64,000 bases of DNA from Haematococcus lacustris. Lineage: Eukaryota > Chlorophyta > Chlorophyceae > Chlamydomonadales > Haematococcaceae. Below, piece by piece: positions 1 through 8,089 of this stretch (its first letter is position 1; each line of letters opens with the position of its first letter). The notes beneath the pieces are model-generated. The model was not told the origin of the DNA, searched no databases, and worked only from the letters and a program-made list of their open reading frames with translations. Where the stretch lies: contig JASKMD010000004.1 in NCBI GenBank assembly GCA_030144725.1, forward strand, positions 5,700,931 to 5,764,930, given 5' to 3'. The translations under genes were made by a program, and so were the position numbers.

Positions 1-192
1 AGCTGGTGTATGGAGGTAGTGCCAACTCAGCGGACAAGGGCGATGTCAGTGCCTTCACAAGGCTGTCCGCCTGGGAGTCGAACCCAGCATTTGACACCGG
101 TCATTGGCATTACACTCCGTCACCACTATTACGCAATCGCGTCATCACTTTTCCGAGACGCTTCGCTAGCACTTCGACCGGCGTTCGTAACA
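1..192 (-). repeat. 3' LTR of element A, clipped by the window edge
   Basis: Identical base for base to 6108-6299. The full LTR, seen at 6100-6299, is 200 bp and has perfect 7-bp inverted ends TGTTACG/CGTAACA. This copy lacks only the outer 8 bases. Confidence 0.95.
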
Positions 193-201
193 TTCTCCCC
201 C
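193..201 (-). other. Polypurine tract of element A
   Basis: Read on the minus strand, GGGGGAGAA directly abuts the 3' LTR. This is the position and composition expected for the plus-strand primer of an LTR retrotransposon. Confidence 0.75.
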
Positions 202-336
202 GCCTGGCCGAAGGCCCCAGCTGTCCTCAGCTGCCATCATTGACCTGCCCCGCTCGGGTACTGCGTCGTACCGTCGCTAACGCCTTTACGTCGGCGCTTG
301 GTGTCAAACGTCCACAAACACTTTTTATTGTCTTTT

Positions 337-3300
337 TCACTTTGGAATGTGTAGGTTCTTGGCAGCAGCATACTCCCTCACCAGGTCCATGCTACCTTGC
401 AGATTGTCTAGGGGTTCCCATGTGTTGCCCTCAGAGGGGTATCCAACCCACTTCACCAGAAACTCTAGTTGTGGTCGATAGCCGGACGTGAGACGGTGGT
501 CAACCAGCTTCTCCACCTCGTATACGGGCTGGCCGTCTTCCCAACGGTCTGGCGGTGGCGCTACCAGGTTTGGGACCGCATCGCCCACGTATGGCTTCAC
601 CAGGGACACATGGAACACATTGTGTACACGCCATTGATGGGGTAGCTGGATCTTGACTGCTGCATCTCCCACCATGTGGAGCACTCGAAAAGGTCCAACG
701 TATCTTGGTTTCAACTTCCGCACTCCCACATCATCAACTTTCCTCCTCATGTTCTCAGTCGATAGCATGATAAGTTGCTCAGGGTTGTAAGACACATGCC
801 TTCTCCTGCCATCCTCACGGGCCTTCATCTTCTGCTGAGCTTCAGCCCAACACTGCTTGGCCTTCTTGATTGCTTGTAAGATGCCCTGCACAAAGGAATG
901 AGCCTTGGGCCCCGACCGGGGTAGCCCCTCAGAAGCTGGCGTCAACGGGTGCTCTCCATAGTTCAAGAAGAAGGGAGTATTCTGCACCGATTCATGCCAT
1001 GAGTTGTTGATTGCAAATTCCACCATGTCCAAATGCTCAGACCAGTCAGACTGGGCAGGGCTGATGTAAGCCCTCAACATCTCTTCCACCACCCTGTTCA
1101 CTCTCTCGGTTTGCCCATCGGACTCAGGGTGGTAAGCCGTGCTCATGGCTATCCGCATGCCCAACAACCGGCAGATCTCTCGCCAGTTCTCACTGTTAAA
1201 GATGGCTCCTCTGTCACTCAACACCGTTGACGGCTTCCCATGCAAACGTATGACATTTTTCTTAAACAGTCTTGCAAACTTTGCGTTGTCGATTGACTCA
1301 TGTGTGGGCACTAAGTGCACCATCTTGCTTAGGCGATCTACAAACACCAGGATGGAGTCATACCTCTCTTCACCACTTGTTGGGAGCTTGACAATCATGT
1401 CCATGCTCACATGTTCCCATCTTTTGCCAGGGATGGACAGGGGTTGCAGTTTGCCGGCTTTAAGGAGGCAGCTTGGTTTGTTCCTCTGGCAGGCATCACA
1501 ATGCCGCACATAGTCATCCACGTCTTTGTCCCAGCCCGGCCAATAGAAGTGTCGGGATACCAGCTTCTTGGTCTTTGTGATACCCACATGGCCAGCAAAA
1601 GCATCATCATGGCACTTCTCTAGCACCGCTTGCTTAACCAGTGGACTGCGTGGCACCCACACTCTGTCCCTTAGCAACCACAGTCCTCGCTCGCTGCGGC
1701 TCAGCCTCTTTTGTGCCTTTCCTGATTGAAACAAGGGGTCATGGCTGTAGCCCTCAATAATGAAATCATGCAGCGAGCCACCTGGTGCCCGTGCGAGTTC
1801 CACTTCTCTCACCCGCTCCGCATCCTCTCTTTCCGCGGGTGTCGCACATGGGCTTCGCCGAGGGAGTGGGACTTCCCCCCCACCAGGCCGCACCGCTCCT
1901 GCGGTACGCTCAACAGCCGGCTGGCCCTCGGCCTGCTGGGCGGAGTCTTGCTCGCGTGTCACTGGTGGCGCATGGGCGATGGACGGCTGGGTCTGCCGGG
2001 CCTGTCTCCTTGTCATGACCAGCACTTGGCCCTCTCTACGCAGCACCACAGCACCTACAGCTTCCTCCTCATCATCGTCCTTGTTACTTCCCTGCTGCAT
2101 TTGTTGGACACTGCGGCTGATGGGGTCAGCAATGTTCACAGCCCCAGGCTTGTGTTTGATCTCATACTTGAACCGGGACATCAACTCAACCCACCGCGCC
2201 ACGCGCCTGGATAGGTTAGTCTGAGATGCCAGGTACACAAGAGGGTTGTGATCAGTCACAATGGTCACTCCCACAGCCCCATCTAGATAGCAGCGCCATT
2301 CTTGCAGGGCCCTCACAATGGCCAGGAGCTCCTGCTCGCCTGTTGTGTACCGTGTTTGAGCCGGTGTGAACTTCTTGCTCGTGTACGCCACCACACGGCC
2401 CTCTTGCATGAGCACACCACCAGTGCCTTGAAGGAAGGCGTCAGTCCACACTAAGTACGGCTTGGAGAAGTCAGGCAGAGCTAGGACAGGGGCTGAGCAC
2501 AGGGCTGCTTTCAGAGCCTGGAAGGCACCCTTGACTTGAGGGTCCTTAGCAAAGGCTGCCTGCACTCTTGCATCATGTTGTGCCCCCGTAGGTGCAGCTT
2601 GCTTGTCTTGCCTTGTCAGGTCGGTGAGGGGAGCAGCCACAGAGCTGTAACCACGGATGAAGCGGCGGAAGAAGTTACACAGACCTAGGAAGGCTTGCAA
2701 TTCCTTCAGCCCTCGGGGCTGAGGCCACTCAGCCACCACCTTTACTTTAGCAGGGTCCACTGCCACACCGTTCCTGCCCACTATGTGGCCCAGGAAAGCC
2801 AGCTCAGGTCTGTTGAACTCACATTTGCTCAGTTTTGCAAACAGCTTGTGGGCTCTCATCAATTCCAGAACCTGCCTCAAATGCTGCACATGCTCCTCAG
2901 GGGTATTGCTCATCACCAAAATGTCATCTAGGTAGACAAGGACGGAACCAGCCTTAATCATGGGCTCAAAGATCCTGTTCATGGTTTTCTGAAACGTTGC
3001 TGGGGCATTACACAGCCCAAAACACAGGACCTTATATTGAAACTGACCCATGGGCGTGAGGAAAGCTGTCTTTGGGACATCTTCGGGGGTGATCCTGATC
3101 TGGTGATATCCAGATTGCAGGTCAAGAGAACTGAACACCTTCTTCCCCCGGACTTGGTCAAGCAAATCATCAATACGAGGCAATGGGTATCGGTCGCGCA
3201 CCGTGCGCTTGTTTAACGCCCTGTAGTCAATGCACATCCTCAGGGACCCATCCTTCTTCTGCACAAAGAGCACTGGGGCCCCCCAGGGCGAAGCGCTTGG

Positions 3301-4311
3301 CTCTATCCAGCCCTTCTCCAGCAGCGCCGATACCTGCTTTTTCATTTCCTCAATCTCACGTTGACTTAAACGGTACATGCGTGCCCATTGTGGCAGCGTA
3401 CCCGCTTCCAGTGGAATGGTGTGCCCTACACCTCGTTCAGGCGGTAGACCAGCGGGGATATCAGCAAAGACGTCATTGTAAGTTTTGACCATGTCTGCCA
3501 CCGTGCTCTCAGGCACCAGCCCCGTTGATGCTAGGCTCAGCTTGATATGTTGTTCGCACGACGTATGTGGCGACACCAACCCTTCTTCTCTTTGCACCAT
3601 CAGCAGCCAACTAGGGCAACCATGCCGCACAGCTCGCGCTGCCTGAGGGGCGCTCATCAGCTCCGGTGCCATGCGCAGCTCTGTTAGCTGTGCAAGCATC
3701 TTGCCATTTGCATGTCTCGGCCGCTTGGCATACAGGGTGTGTGCCTTGCCATCAGGTGTAGTAACATGGCAGCTTTGCTCCCGTACCAGCAGCTTGGCAT
3801 CATACAACGTTTGCCATGGCTTGCCTAGCACGACGTCAATCTGCCCCAGCATACCAGGCACAACCTTAAGCACGGCCGTCGTCTTGACTCCTTGCATGCA
3901 CAATTCTCCTCTAGCTTCTTCGGCCATGCGTATCATCTTCCCATCGATGCTCTCAGCTACTGTTGGTTGCGTCATGGCAATGGACACTTTGATTGAACTT
4001 ACGGGTTGTCCATTCCGGTTCACTTTCCTTACATTGGTTAGCCACTTCTCAGAGATTAGGTCAAAGGATGACCCCGTGTCCATCATGACTTTGCATGGCT
4101 TGCCTCCTAGGCTGGCTTCATATACAAACGAGAGATCCACACCATGGGCGCTTGCAATAGCACCGGAAGGTTGTGCACTGGACAAAGCAGGAATCTTACA
4201 CATACCATGCAGTGGCCCAACAGACAACTTTGGCCTCTTCAACGCACATGGCACGTGTTCGTGCTTGTCATCACCCTGGCTAGCGTGCACAGCAGAGTCC
4301 AGGGCAACTCC
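337..4311 (-). CDS. pol: pol polyprotein of gypsy element A (PR-RT-RNH-IN-chromodomain)
   Basis: About 1,320 residues. Counting from the GTG at 4290: aspartic protease with DTG at residues 71-73; RT with YLDD near residue 453; RNase H starting at WTDAF; an integrase HHCC zinc domain; the DDE core (SMDMI, LSDRG, then the Glu region after STAYHPESDGQTERVN); and a C-terminal chromodomain (YEVEKLVDHR to KWVGYP...TWEP) ending in TGA at 337-339. The frame has no ATG near its beginning. It is the same frame as gag and is separated from it by a single TAG (4312-4314), so it is most simply made by stop-codon readthrough as Gag-Pol. No internal break is seen, so the element looks coding-competent. Confidence 0.93.
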   Translation of the reverse strand, partial: GVALDSAVHASQGDDKHEHVPCALKRPKLSVGPLHGMCKIPALSSAQPSGAIASAHGVDLSFVYEASLGGKPCKVMMDTGSSFDLISEKWLTNVRKVNRNGQPVSSIKVSIAMTQPTVAESIDGKMIRMAEEARGELCMQGVKTTAVLKVVPGMLGQIDVVLGKPWQTLYDAKLLVREQSCHVTTPDGKAHTLYAKRPRHANGKMLAQLTELRMAPELMSAPQAARAVRHGCPSWLLMVQREEGLVSPHTSCEQHIKLSLASTGLVPESTVADMVKTYNDVFADIPAGLPPERGVGHTIPLEAGTLPQWARMYRLSQREIEEMKKQVSALLEKGWIEPSASPWGAPVLFVQKKDGSLRMCIDYRALNKRTVRDRYPLPRIDDLLDQVRGKKVFSSLDLQSGYHQIRITPEDVPKTAFLTPMGQFQYKVLCFGLCNAPATFQKTMNRIFEPMIKAGSVLVYLDDILVMSNTPEEHVQHLRQVLELMRAHKLFAKLSKCEFNRPELAFLGHIVGRNGVAVDPAKVKVVAEWPQPRGLKELQAFLGLCNFFRRFIRGYSSVAAPLTDLTRQDKQAAPTGAQHDARVQAAFAKDPQVKGAFQALKAALCSAPVLALPDFSKPYLVWTDAFLQGTGGVLMQEGRVVAYTSKKFTPAQTRYTTGEQELLAIVRALQEWRCYLDGAVGVTIVTDHNPLVYLASQTNLSRRVARWVELMSRFKYEIKHKPGAVNIADPISRSVQQMQQGSNKDDDEEEAVGAVVLRREGQVLVMTRRQARQTQPSIAHAPPVTREQDSAQQAEGQPAVERTAGAVRPGGGEVPLPRRSPCATPAEREDAERVREVELARAPGGSLHDFIIEGYSHDPLFQSGKAQKRLSRSERGLWLLRDRVWVPRSPLVKQAVLEKCHDDAFAGHVGITKTKKLVSRHFYWPGWDKDVDDYVRHCDACQRNKPSCLLKAGKLQPLSIPGKRWEHVSMDMIVKLPTSGEERYDSILVFVDRLSKMVHLVPTHESIDNAKFARLFKKNVIRLHGKPSTVLSDRGAIFNSENWREICRLLGMRIAMSTAYHPESDGQTERVNRVVEEMLRAYISPAQSDWSEHLDMVEFAINNSWHESVQNTPFFLNYGEHPLTPASEGLPRSGPKAHSFVQGILQAIKKAKQCWAEAQQKMKAREDGRRRHVSYNPEQLIMLSTENMRRKVDDVGVRKLKPRYVGPFRVLHMVGDAAVKIQLPHQWRVHNVFHVSLVKPYVGDAVPNLVAPPPDRWEDGQPVYEVEKLVDHRLTSGYRPQLEFLVKWVGYPSEGNTWEPLDNLQGSMDLVREYAAAKNLHIPK

Positions 4312-5907
4312 CTAGGCAGCACCCTGACCACGAGGCGACGCACAGTCACGTGCCAGGTGGCCTGTGCCGCCACAGTTGTAGCATGTCAGCGGTCGCTTGC
4401 CATTCGCGTTCAACTCTGATGTGCGGCACGCTGCGCCACCACCACGCCCAGCTGTGCCGCCACGGCCAGAGCCACGGCCACCTCCGCGGCCACCACCACG
4501 GCCTCCGCCACGAGATAGGCCAGCCCCACGGCCCCCACGGTGCGCCTCTAGAAACCGGTCCAATTCAGTCTCCTCATGTCGCCGGTGCGGAGGAAGCCAC
4601 CGCTTCAGCACGGTGTTTCCCGCATGCATCTGCGCACCACGGGCACGTACACGCCCACCACGGGGCCGATCAGGCCTGCCACTGCCTGCACCTCTTGCCA
4701 CAGCTACCATGCCTTGAGCCTTGCTCACGCCTGCCTGCATGGAGACCTGTCTGCCCAACGCATACATCATCACATCATTCAGGTTGCTCCATGGCAAGCC
4801 ATTCGGCATGACTGCACACTCACGGCGTAGGTCGGCCTGTAGGCCTTGCACATACATCTCACACAGAGCACTAGCAGGGAATGCTTGCACCTGCTGTGCT
4901 AGCAACCTGAACGCCACGTTGTATTGTGCAACACTCTGGTCTCCCTGGACACACTCTCTATTGATCAGCCTCTTCATGGCTGTGTGTTGCACCTGGATGG
5001 TATCCGCACCCACCAGGTCTAAGAACATTCTCTCCATGTCTTCCTCTGTCATGAGCCGGCGCTCAGCCTTAGCCTGCTCGGCAATGGCAAACAAAGCTTC
5101 TTTGAGAGGGTCAGCCACATGTAGTTGCAGCGCGTCAATCATGGGCACACGTGCAACAGCTGCCCATCGTGTCACCTCACGCAAGAACATCTTCACATTT
5201 CTGCCCTTCTCTACATCATCCATACGCCACATATTAGGGTTGGGCATAACTGCTCTGAAACCACTCACTTGGTTCTCACCGGGCTGACCGGCGCTCGGCC
5301 CCAGGCCACCTGCCCCGGCTGCCGCCGCCGCCGCTGCCTGGCCCTCACCAGCCTGGCTGCCGCCACCTGAGCTGCCAGGACCACTGCCACCCGTGGCCCC
5401 AGGCCCACCGGGTGCAGGGTGGTTCGCCGTGCCCCCTGGGCAACTACGCGCAACCTGGCCACTACCGGGGGTAAGCACCCCACCGGTAGTGCCACCTGGA
5501 GCTGTAGGCTGGCCGACACCACCACTACCACCAGCAACACCGCCGCCACCAACAACACCGTTGCCACCAGCAATGCCACTGCCTCCAGCGGCTACCTCTG
5601 CATGCTGGCCGGGCTGCTCATGGCGAGCACGCCTCCTGCGCAACTCTTGCTCGAGTTCCTCCAAACTGAGCTCGCCTACATTGCGAGTTGGCGGACCCAC
5701 AGGTTCTGGCCCTTGGCGGACATCTGCATGACGAACACGTTCAACATCAGCGGTCGAGTGGGTCAAAGCATGCGTGTGTTGCATTTCACGCGCTACCTCC
5801 TGGGCAGCCACCGGCTGCGAGCTCGACCCCGGCCTTTCCACCCGCTGATGCTGACCCAAAGCTTCACTGCGCTTCCTAAGACGCTTCTCCGCTGTAACTG
5901 GTAGCAT
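4312..5907 (-). CDS. gag: gag of gypsy element A
   Basis: About 531 residues from the first in-frame ATG (5905-5907); the frame is open a little further upstream to a TTG. The N-terminal part contains an Arg/Glu-rich helical stretch and a long Gly/Ser linker. A retrotransposon gag capsid-like region follows (around MPNPNMWRMDDVEKG and on). Arg/Gly-rich segments and one CCHC zinc knuckle (CYNCGGTGHLARDC) lie near the C-terminus. It ends at TAG, 4312-4314. Seven codons after that TAG the same frame enters pol. Confidence 0.9.
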   Translation of the reverse strand: MLPVTAEKRLRKRSEALGQHQRVERPGSSSQPVAAQEVAREMQHTHALTHSTADVERVRHADVRQGPEPVGPPTRNVGELSLEELEQELRRRRARHEQPGQHAEVAAGGSGIAGGNGVVGGGGVAGGSGGVGQPTAPGGTTGGVLTPGSGQVARSCPGGTANHPAPGGPGATGGSGPGSSGGGSQAGEGQAAAAAAAGAGGLGPSAGQPGENQVSGFRAVMPNPNMWRMDDVEKGRNVKMFLREVTRWAAVARVPMIDALQLHVADPLKEALFAIAEQAKAERRLMTEEDMERMFLDLVGADTIQVQHTAMKRLINRECVQGDQSVAQYNVAFRLLAQQVQAFPASALCEMYVQGLQADLRRECAVMPNGLPWSNLNDVMMYALGRQVSMQAGVSKAQGMVAVARGAGSGRPDRPRGGRVRARGAQMHAGNTVLKRWLPPHRRHEETELDRFLEAHRGGRGAGLSRGGGRGGGRGGGRGSGRGGTAGRGGGAACRTSELNANGKRPLTCYNCGGTGHLARDCASPRGQGAA

Positions 5908-6078
5908 TACTAAACGCGAACTTTGCAAAACGCGACAAGAGGGACTAGAGGGACCTAATGGTACATACCCTCAGTATCCATCGCGTTCAGCTCCAGCTCC
6001 GCGTCGTCAAACACGTCATAGTCCGCCATCAGGTTCGGGCACGTTGTTGCTATATCGATGTCTGGCCAGAAATCTCTC

Positions 6079-6096
6079 AACGTCGGTCGGAAACCA
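6079..6096 (-). other. Candidate primer-binding site of element A
   Basis: Three bases inside the 5' LTR the minus strand reads TGGTTTCCGACCGACG. It begins with the TGG that pairs with a tRNA CCA end. It does not match the common initiator-Met PBS, and the primer tRNA is not identified. Confidence 0.5.
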
Positions 6097-6099
6097 GAT

Positions 6100-6299
6100 T
6101 GTTACGTAGCTGGTGTATGGAGGTAGTGCCAACTCAGCGGACAAGGGCGATGTCAGTGCCTTCACAAGGCTGTCCGCCTGGGAGTCGAACCCAGCATTTG
6201 ACACCGGTCATTGGCATTACACTCCGTCACCACTATTACGCAATCGCGTCATCACTTTTCCGAGACGCTTCGCTAGCACTTCGACCGGCGTTCGTAACA
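6100..6299 (-). repeat. 5' LTR of element A
   Basis: 200 bp, TG...CA, with 7-bp perfect terminal inverted repeat TGTTACG/CGTAACA. On the minus strand it contains a tRNA T-arm-like hairpin, CTGGGTTCGACTCCCAG, which includes a polymerase III B-box-like GGTTCGACTCC. Confidence 0.95.
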
Positions 6300-7495
6300 C
6301 CCGCCCCGTTGTGCCTTTCTTGCACCATCGGTAGAGTCTCGCTGCAGCCCGAGAGGAGGTGAGTGGCACTATCCGCATTCCCGCAGAGCGGGCATCGGTC
6401 ATCCGTCGCCCGTTTCCAGCGCATAGCTAGTTTCTGGTTGTATAGCCCTCCGGTACGGTAGAGTAGGGCAGTGCGTTGCGCGTGGGTGGAGATGTTCGTG
6501 TCGATCATCACTCTTTCGCCTGCTCCTTTCGCCGCGGCTTTGGTGATCTCCTGAGTCATCTGGTAGTAGATACTGTCTTGATTGGCAAGGCCCAACTTGT
6601 GTTTGCGGTGCATGTGTGCCCGCACGCTGTGGCGGCAGTCTGGCAATGGGGCGGGGAGGTCGCCAACGGCTGCGTTGCTGAGCCAGTTCTTCGTCTCATT
6701 CCGTGTGGTCGGGCTGTAGGCCGGGGTGTTGGCGAGCTCTGGGTGGAGCGCCGCATACTTGGCGAGGGCATCGGCGCCTTCGTTGCCGATGATGCCCGAG
6801 TGGGCCCTGACTTTGTAGAAGTGAATCGTGGCGGGGCTGTCGATGATGAGGGTGGCGATATCGGTCAGGATGTCGTTGTGTCTGTGGGTGATGAGCGACA
6901 TCGGGTTAGCGAGGGCTCTGCGGATCTGGTAGAGGGAGCAAAGGCTATCGGTGGCGATACGTTTGGCCCCCGCTTTGAGTGCCGCGTGTATCGCCGTGAG
7001 TTCCGCCCTGTTAATGGTGTTGCTTTCTGGGTCGTTCAGGGCGGCTGTGATGAGGACGTTGTTCTGCCTTGTTGATGGTGTTGTTTTCTAGGTCGTTCAT
7101 CGCAATGGTAAGTAGGGCGTTGCTTTCCGGGATATAGACCCCCGCCCCGACGCTCTCCGGAGCTGCCCCCGAGGTCTTAATGCAGCTGCCGTCCGTGTAC
7201 GCGATCGTGGCCCATTCGGTGATGGCCATCCGTGGCTGCGTCGTGGAATGGTGCGTGAGTTGTTGGTGGCCGCGCTGGTGCCCCGAGGTGGGGAGGTCCT
7301 TGTCCAGCGGCAGGCGCATGTGTTGTTTGTGGCCGCTGGGGGGTGTGGCTGGCTGGCTTTGATTCGTTGGTCTGTTGCGGATTGGGTGTGTGTCTCGTTG
7401 GGGGTGGAGGGCAGTGGCGGTGCTAGCCAGCCATCCTTGGGGGTTGCCTTTGGTGACGAGTTGTTGTCCCGCTGCATTCCAGATGACGTCACTCC
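6300..7495 (-). pseudogene. LINE C-terminal fragment: RNase H and terminal zinc motif
   Basis: On the minus strand, from high to low coordinates, there is an RNase H start (YTDGSC near 7190), the Glu motif (NRAELTAIHAAL), the Asp motif (ATDSL), and the C-terminal HSG...GNEGADALAK motif. A CCHC-type terminal motif follows (CPLCGNADSATHLLSGC). This is the usual C-terminal order of RNase H-bearing non-LTR retrotransposons. A 61-bp tandem duplication (7012-7045 and 7073-7104) shifts the frame inside RNase H. Element A cuts the ORF at 6299/6300, a few residues after the zinc motif. The RT part is missing, so this is a broken 5'-truncated copy. Confidence 0.85.
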
Positions 7496-7805
7496 GGCAA
7501 ATTAAGGCCTGGCTGGCTTGGAAAACCTGAGAGTTCAGCTCTGAAACTTGGTATGTAGGCTGCTGTGACCTAGGGGATGACAAGACTCTCTTGGGCCAAA
7601 GTGTAATTCTCAGTCGTTGGGGAGTTGCTGGACCAGGTGTGGGGCTGTGACCCTGATTTTGGCTAAGGGAGTTGGCACCGAGTGACCAAAGTGACTTTTC
7701 ATGAAATGTGAGTATGAGCGATTGTAGAGGGCGGTTACAGCTGCCCAACCTAGTAGGTGGCATGCAAAACGTCCAAGCCAGTGATAAGTTATGGCCCACT
7801 TTAGG
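7496..7805. other. No gene seen; LINE flank
   Basis: Open in places on the minus strand as an upstream extension of the LINE frame, but I recognise no domain. Confidence 0.4.
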
Positions 7806-8085
7806 TGACCCTGCGGAGGGTTTAGTACCCCTCTTGCCCAAAGGGGGGGTGACGTGACCCTCCGCAGGGTCAGAGGTGACCCTCCGCAGGGTTTTGTGAC
7901 CCTCCGCAGGGTCAGACGTGACCCTCCACAGGGTTTTGTGACCCTGCGCAGGGTTAAGTACCCCTCTTGGCCTTAGGGGGGGTGGCTTGACCCTGCGCAG
8001 GGTCAGACGTGACCCTCCGCAGGGTTACGTGACCCTGCGGAGGGTCAGACGATGTAGGCATTCCTGACCCTGCGGAGGGTCAACT
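7806..8085. repeat. Hairpin-repeat array, left
   Basis: Repeated 16-bp imperfect palindrome GACCCTCCGCAGGGTC (stem GACCCT/AGGGTC) and its reverse complement, roughly ten times, with spacers such as a 'tacccctcttg' segment seen twice. The same hairpin recurs at 11.6-12.06 kb. Confidence 0.85.
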
Positions 8086-8089
8086 GTGG

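Larger units (their letters stand above)
1..6299 (-). mobile_element. Ty3/gypsy LTR retrotransposon, element A (chromovirus type)
   Basis: A full-length LTR retrotransposon lies on the minus strand: 5' LTR 6100-6299, primer-binding site, gag, pol, polypurine tract, 3' LTR 1-192. The domain order protease, RT, RNase H, integrase, chromodomain is that of Ty3/gypsy chromoviruses. The two LTRs are identical over the 192 bases that can be compared, so the insertion is recent. It sits inside the coding sequence of a LINE (6300 onwards). The target-site duplication cannot be checked because the left boundary, by comparison with the right LTR, lies 8 bases outside the window. Confidence 0.95.

Noticed and set aside
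1139..2224. Several plus-strand open frames of 120-160 residues under pol
   Set aside because: Antisense shadows of the well-supported pol gene of element A.
4312..4314. Reassigned TAG codon in the nuclear code
   Set aside because: The conserved ends of MTR4 (SLYL then TAG) and of the transporter (TAG) show TAG is a stop here.
6163..6204. A complete tRNA gene in the LTR
   Set aside because: Only the T-arm-like hairpin is present; no acceptor, D or anticodon arms could be found.
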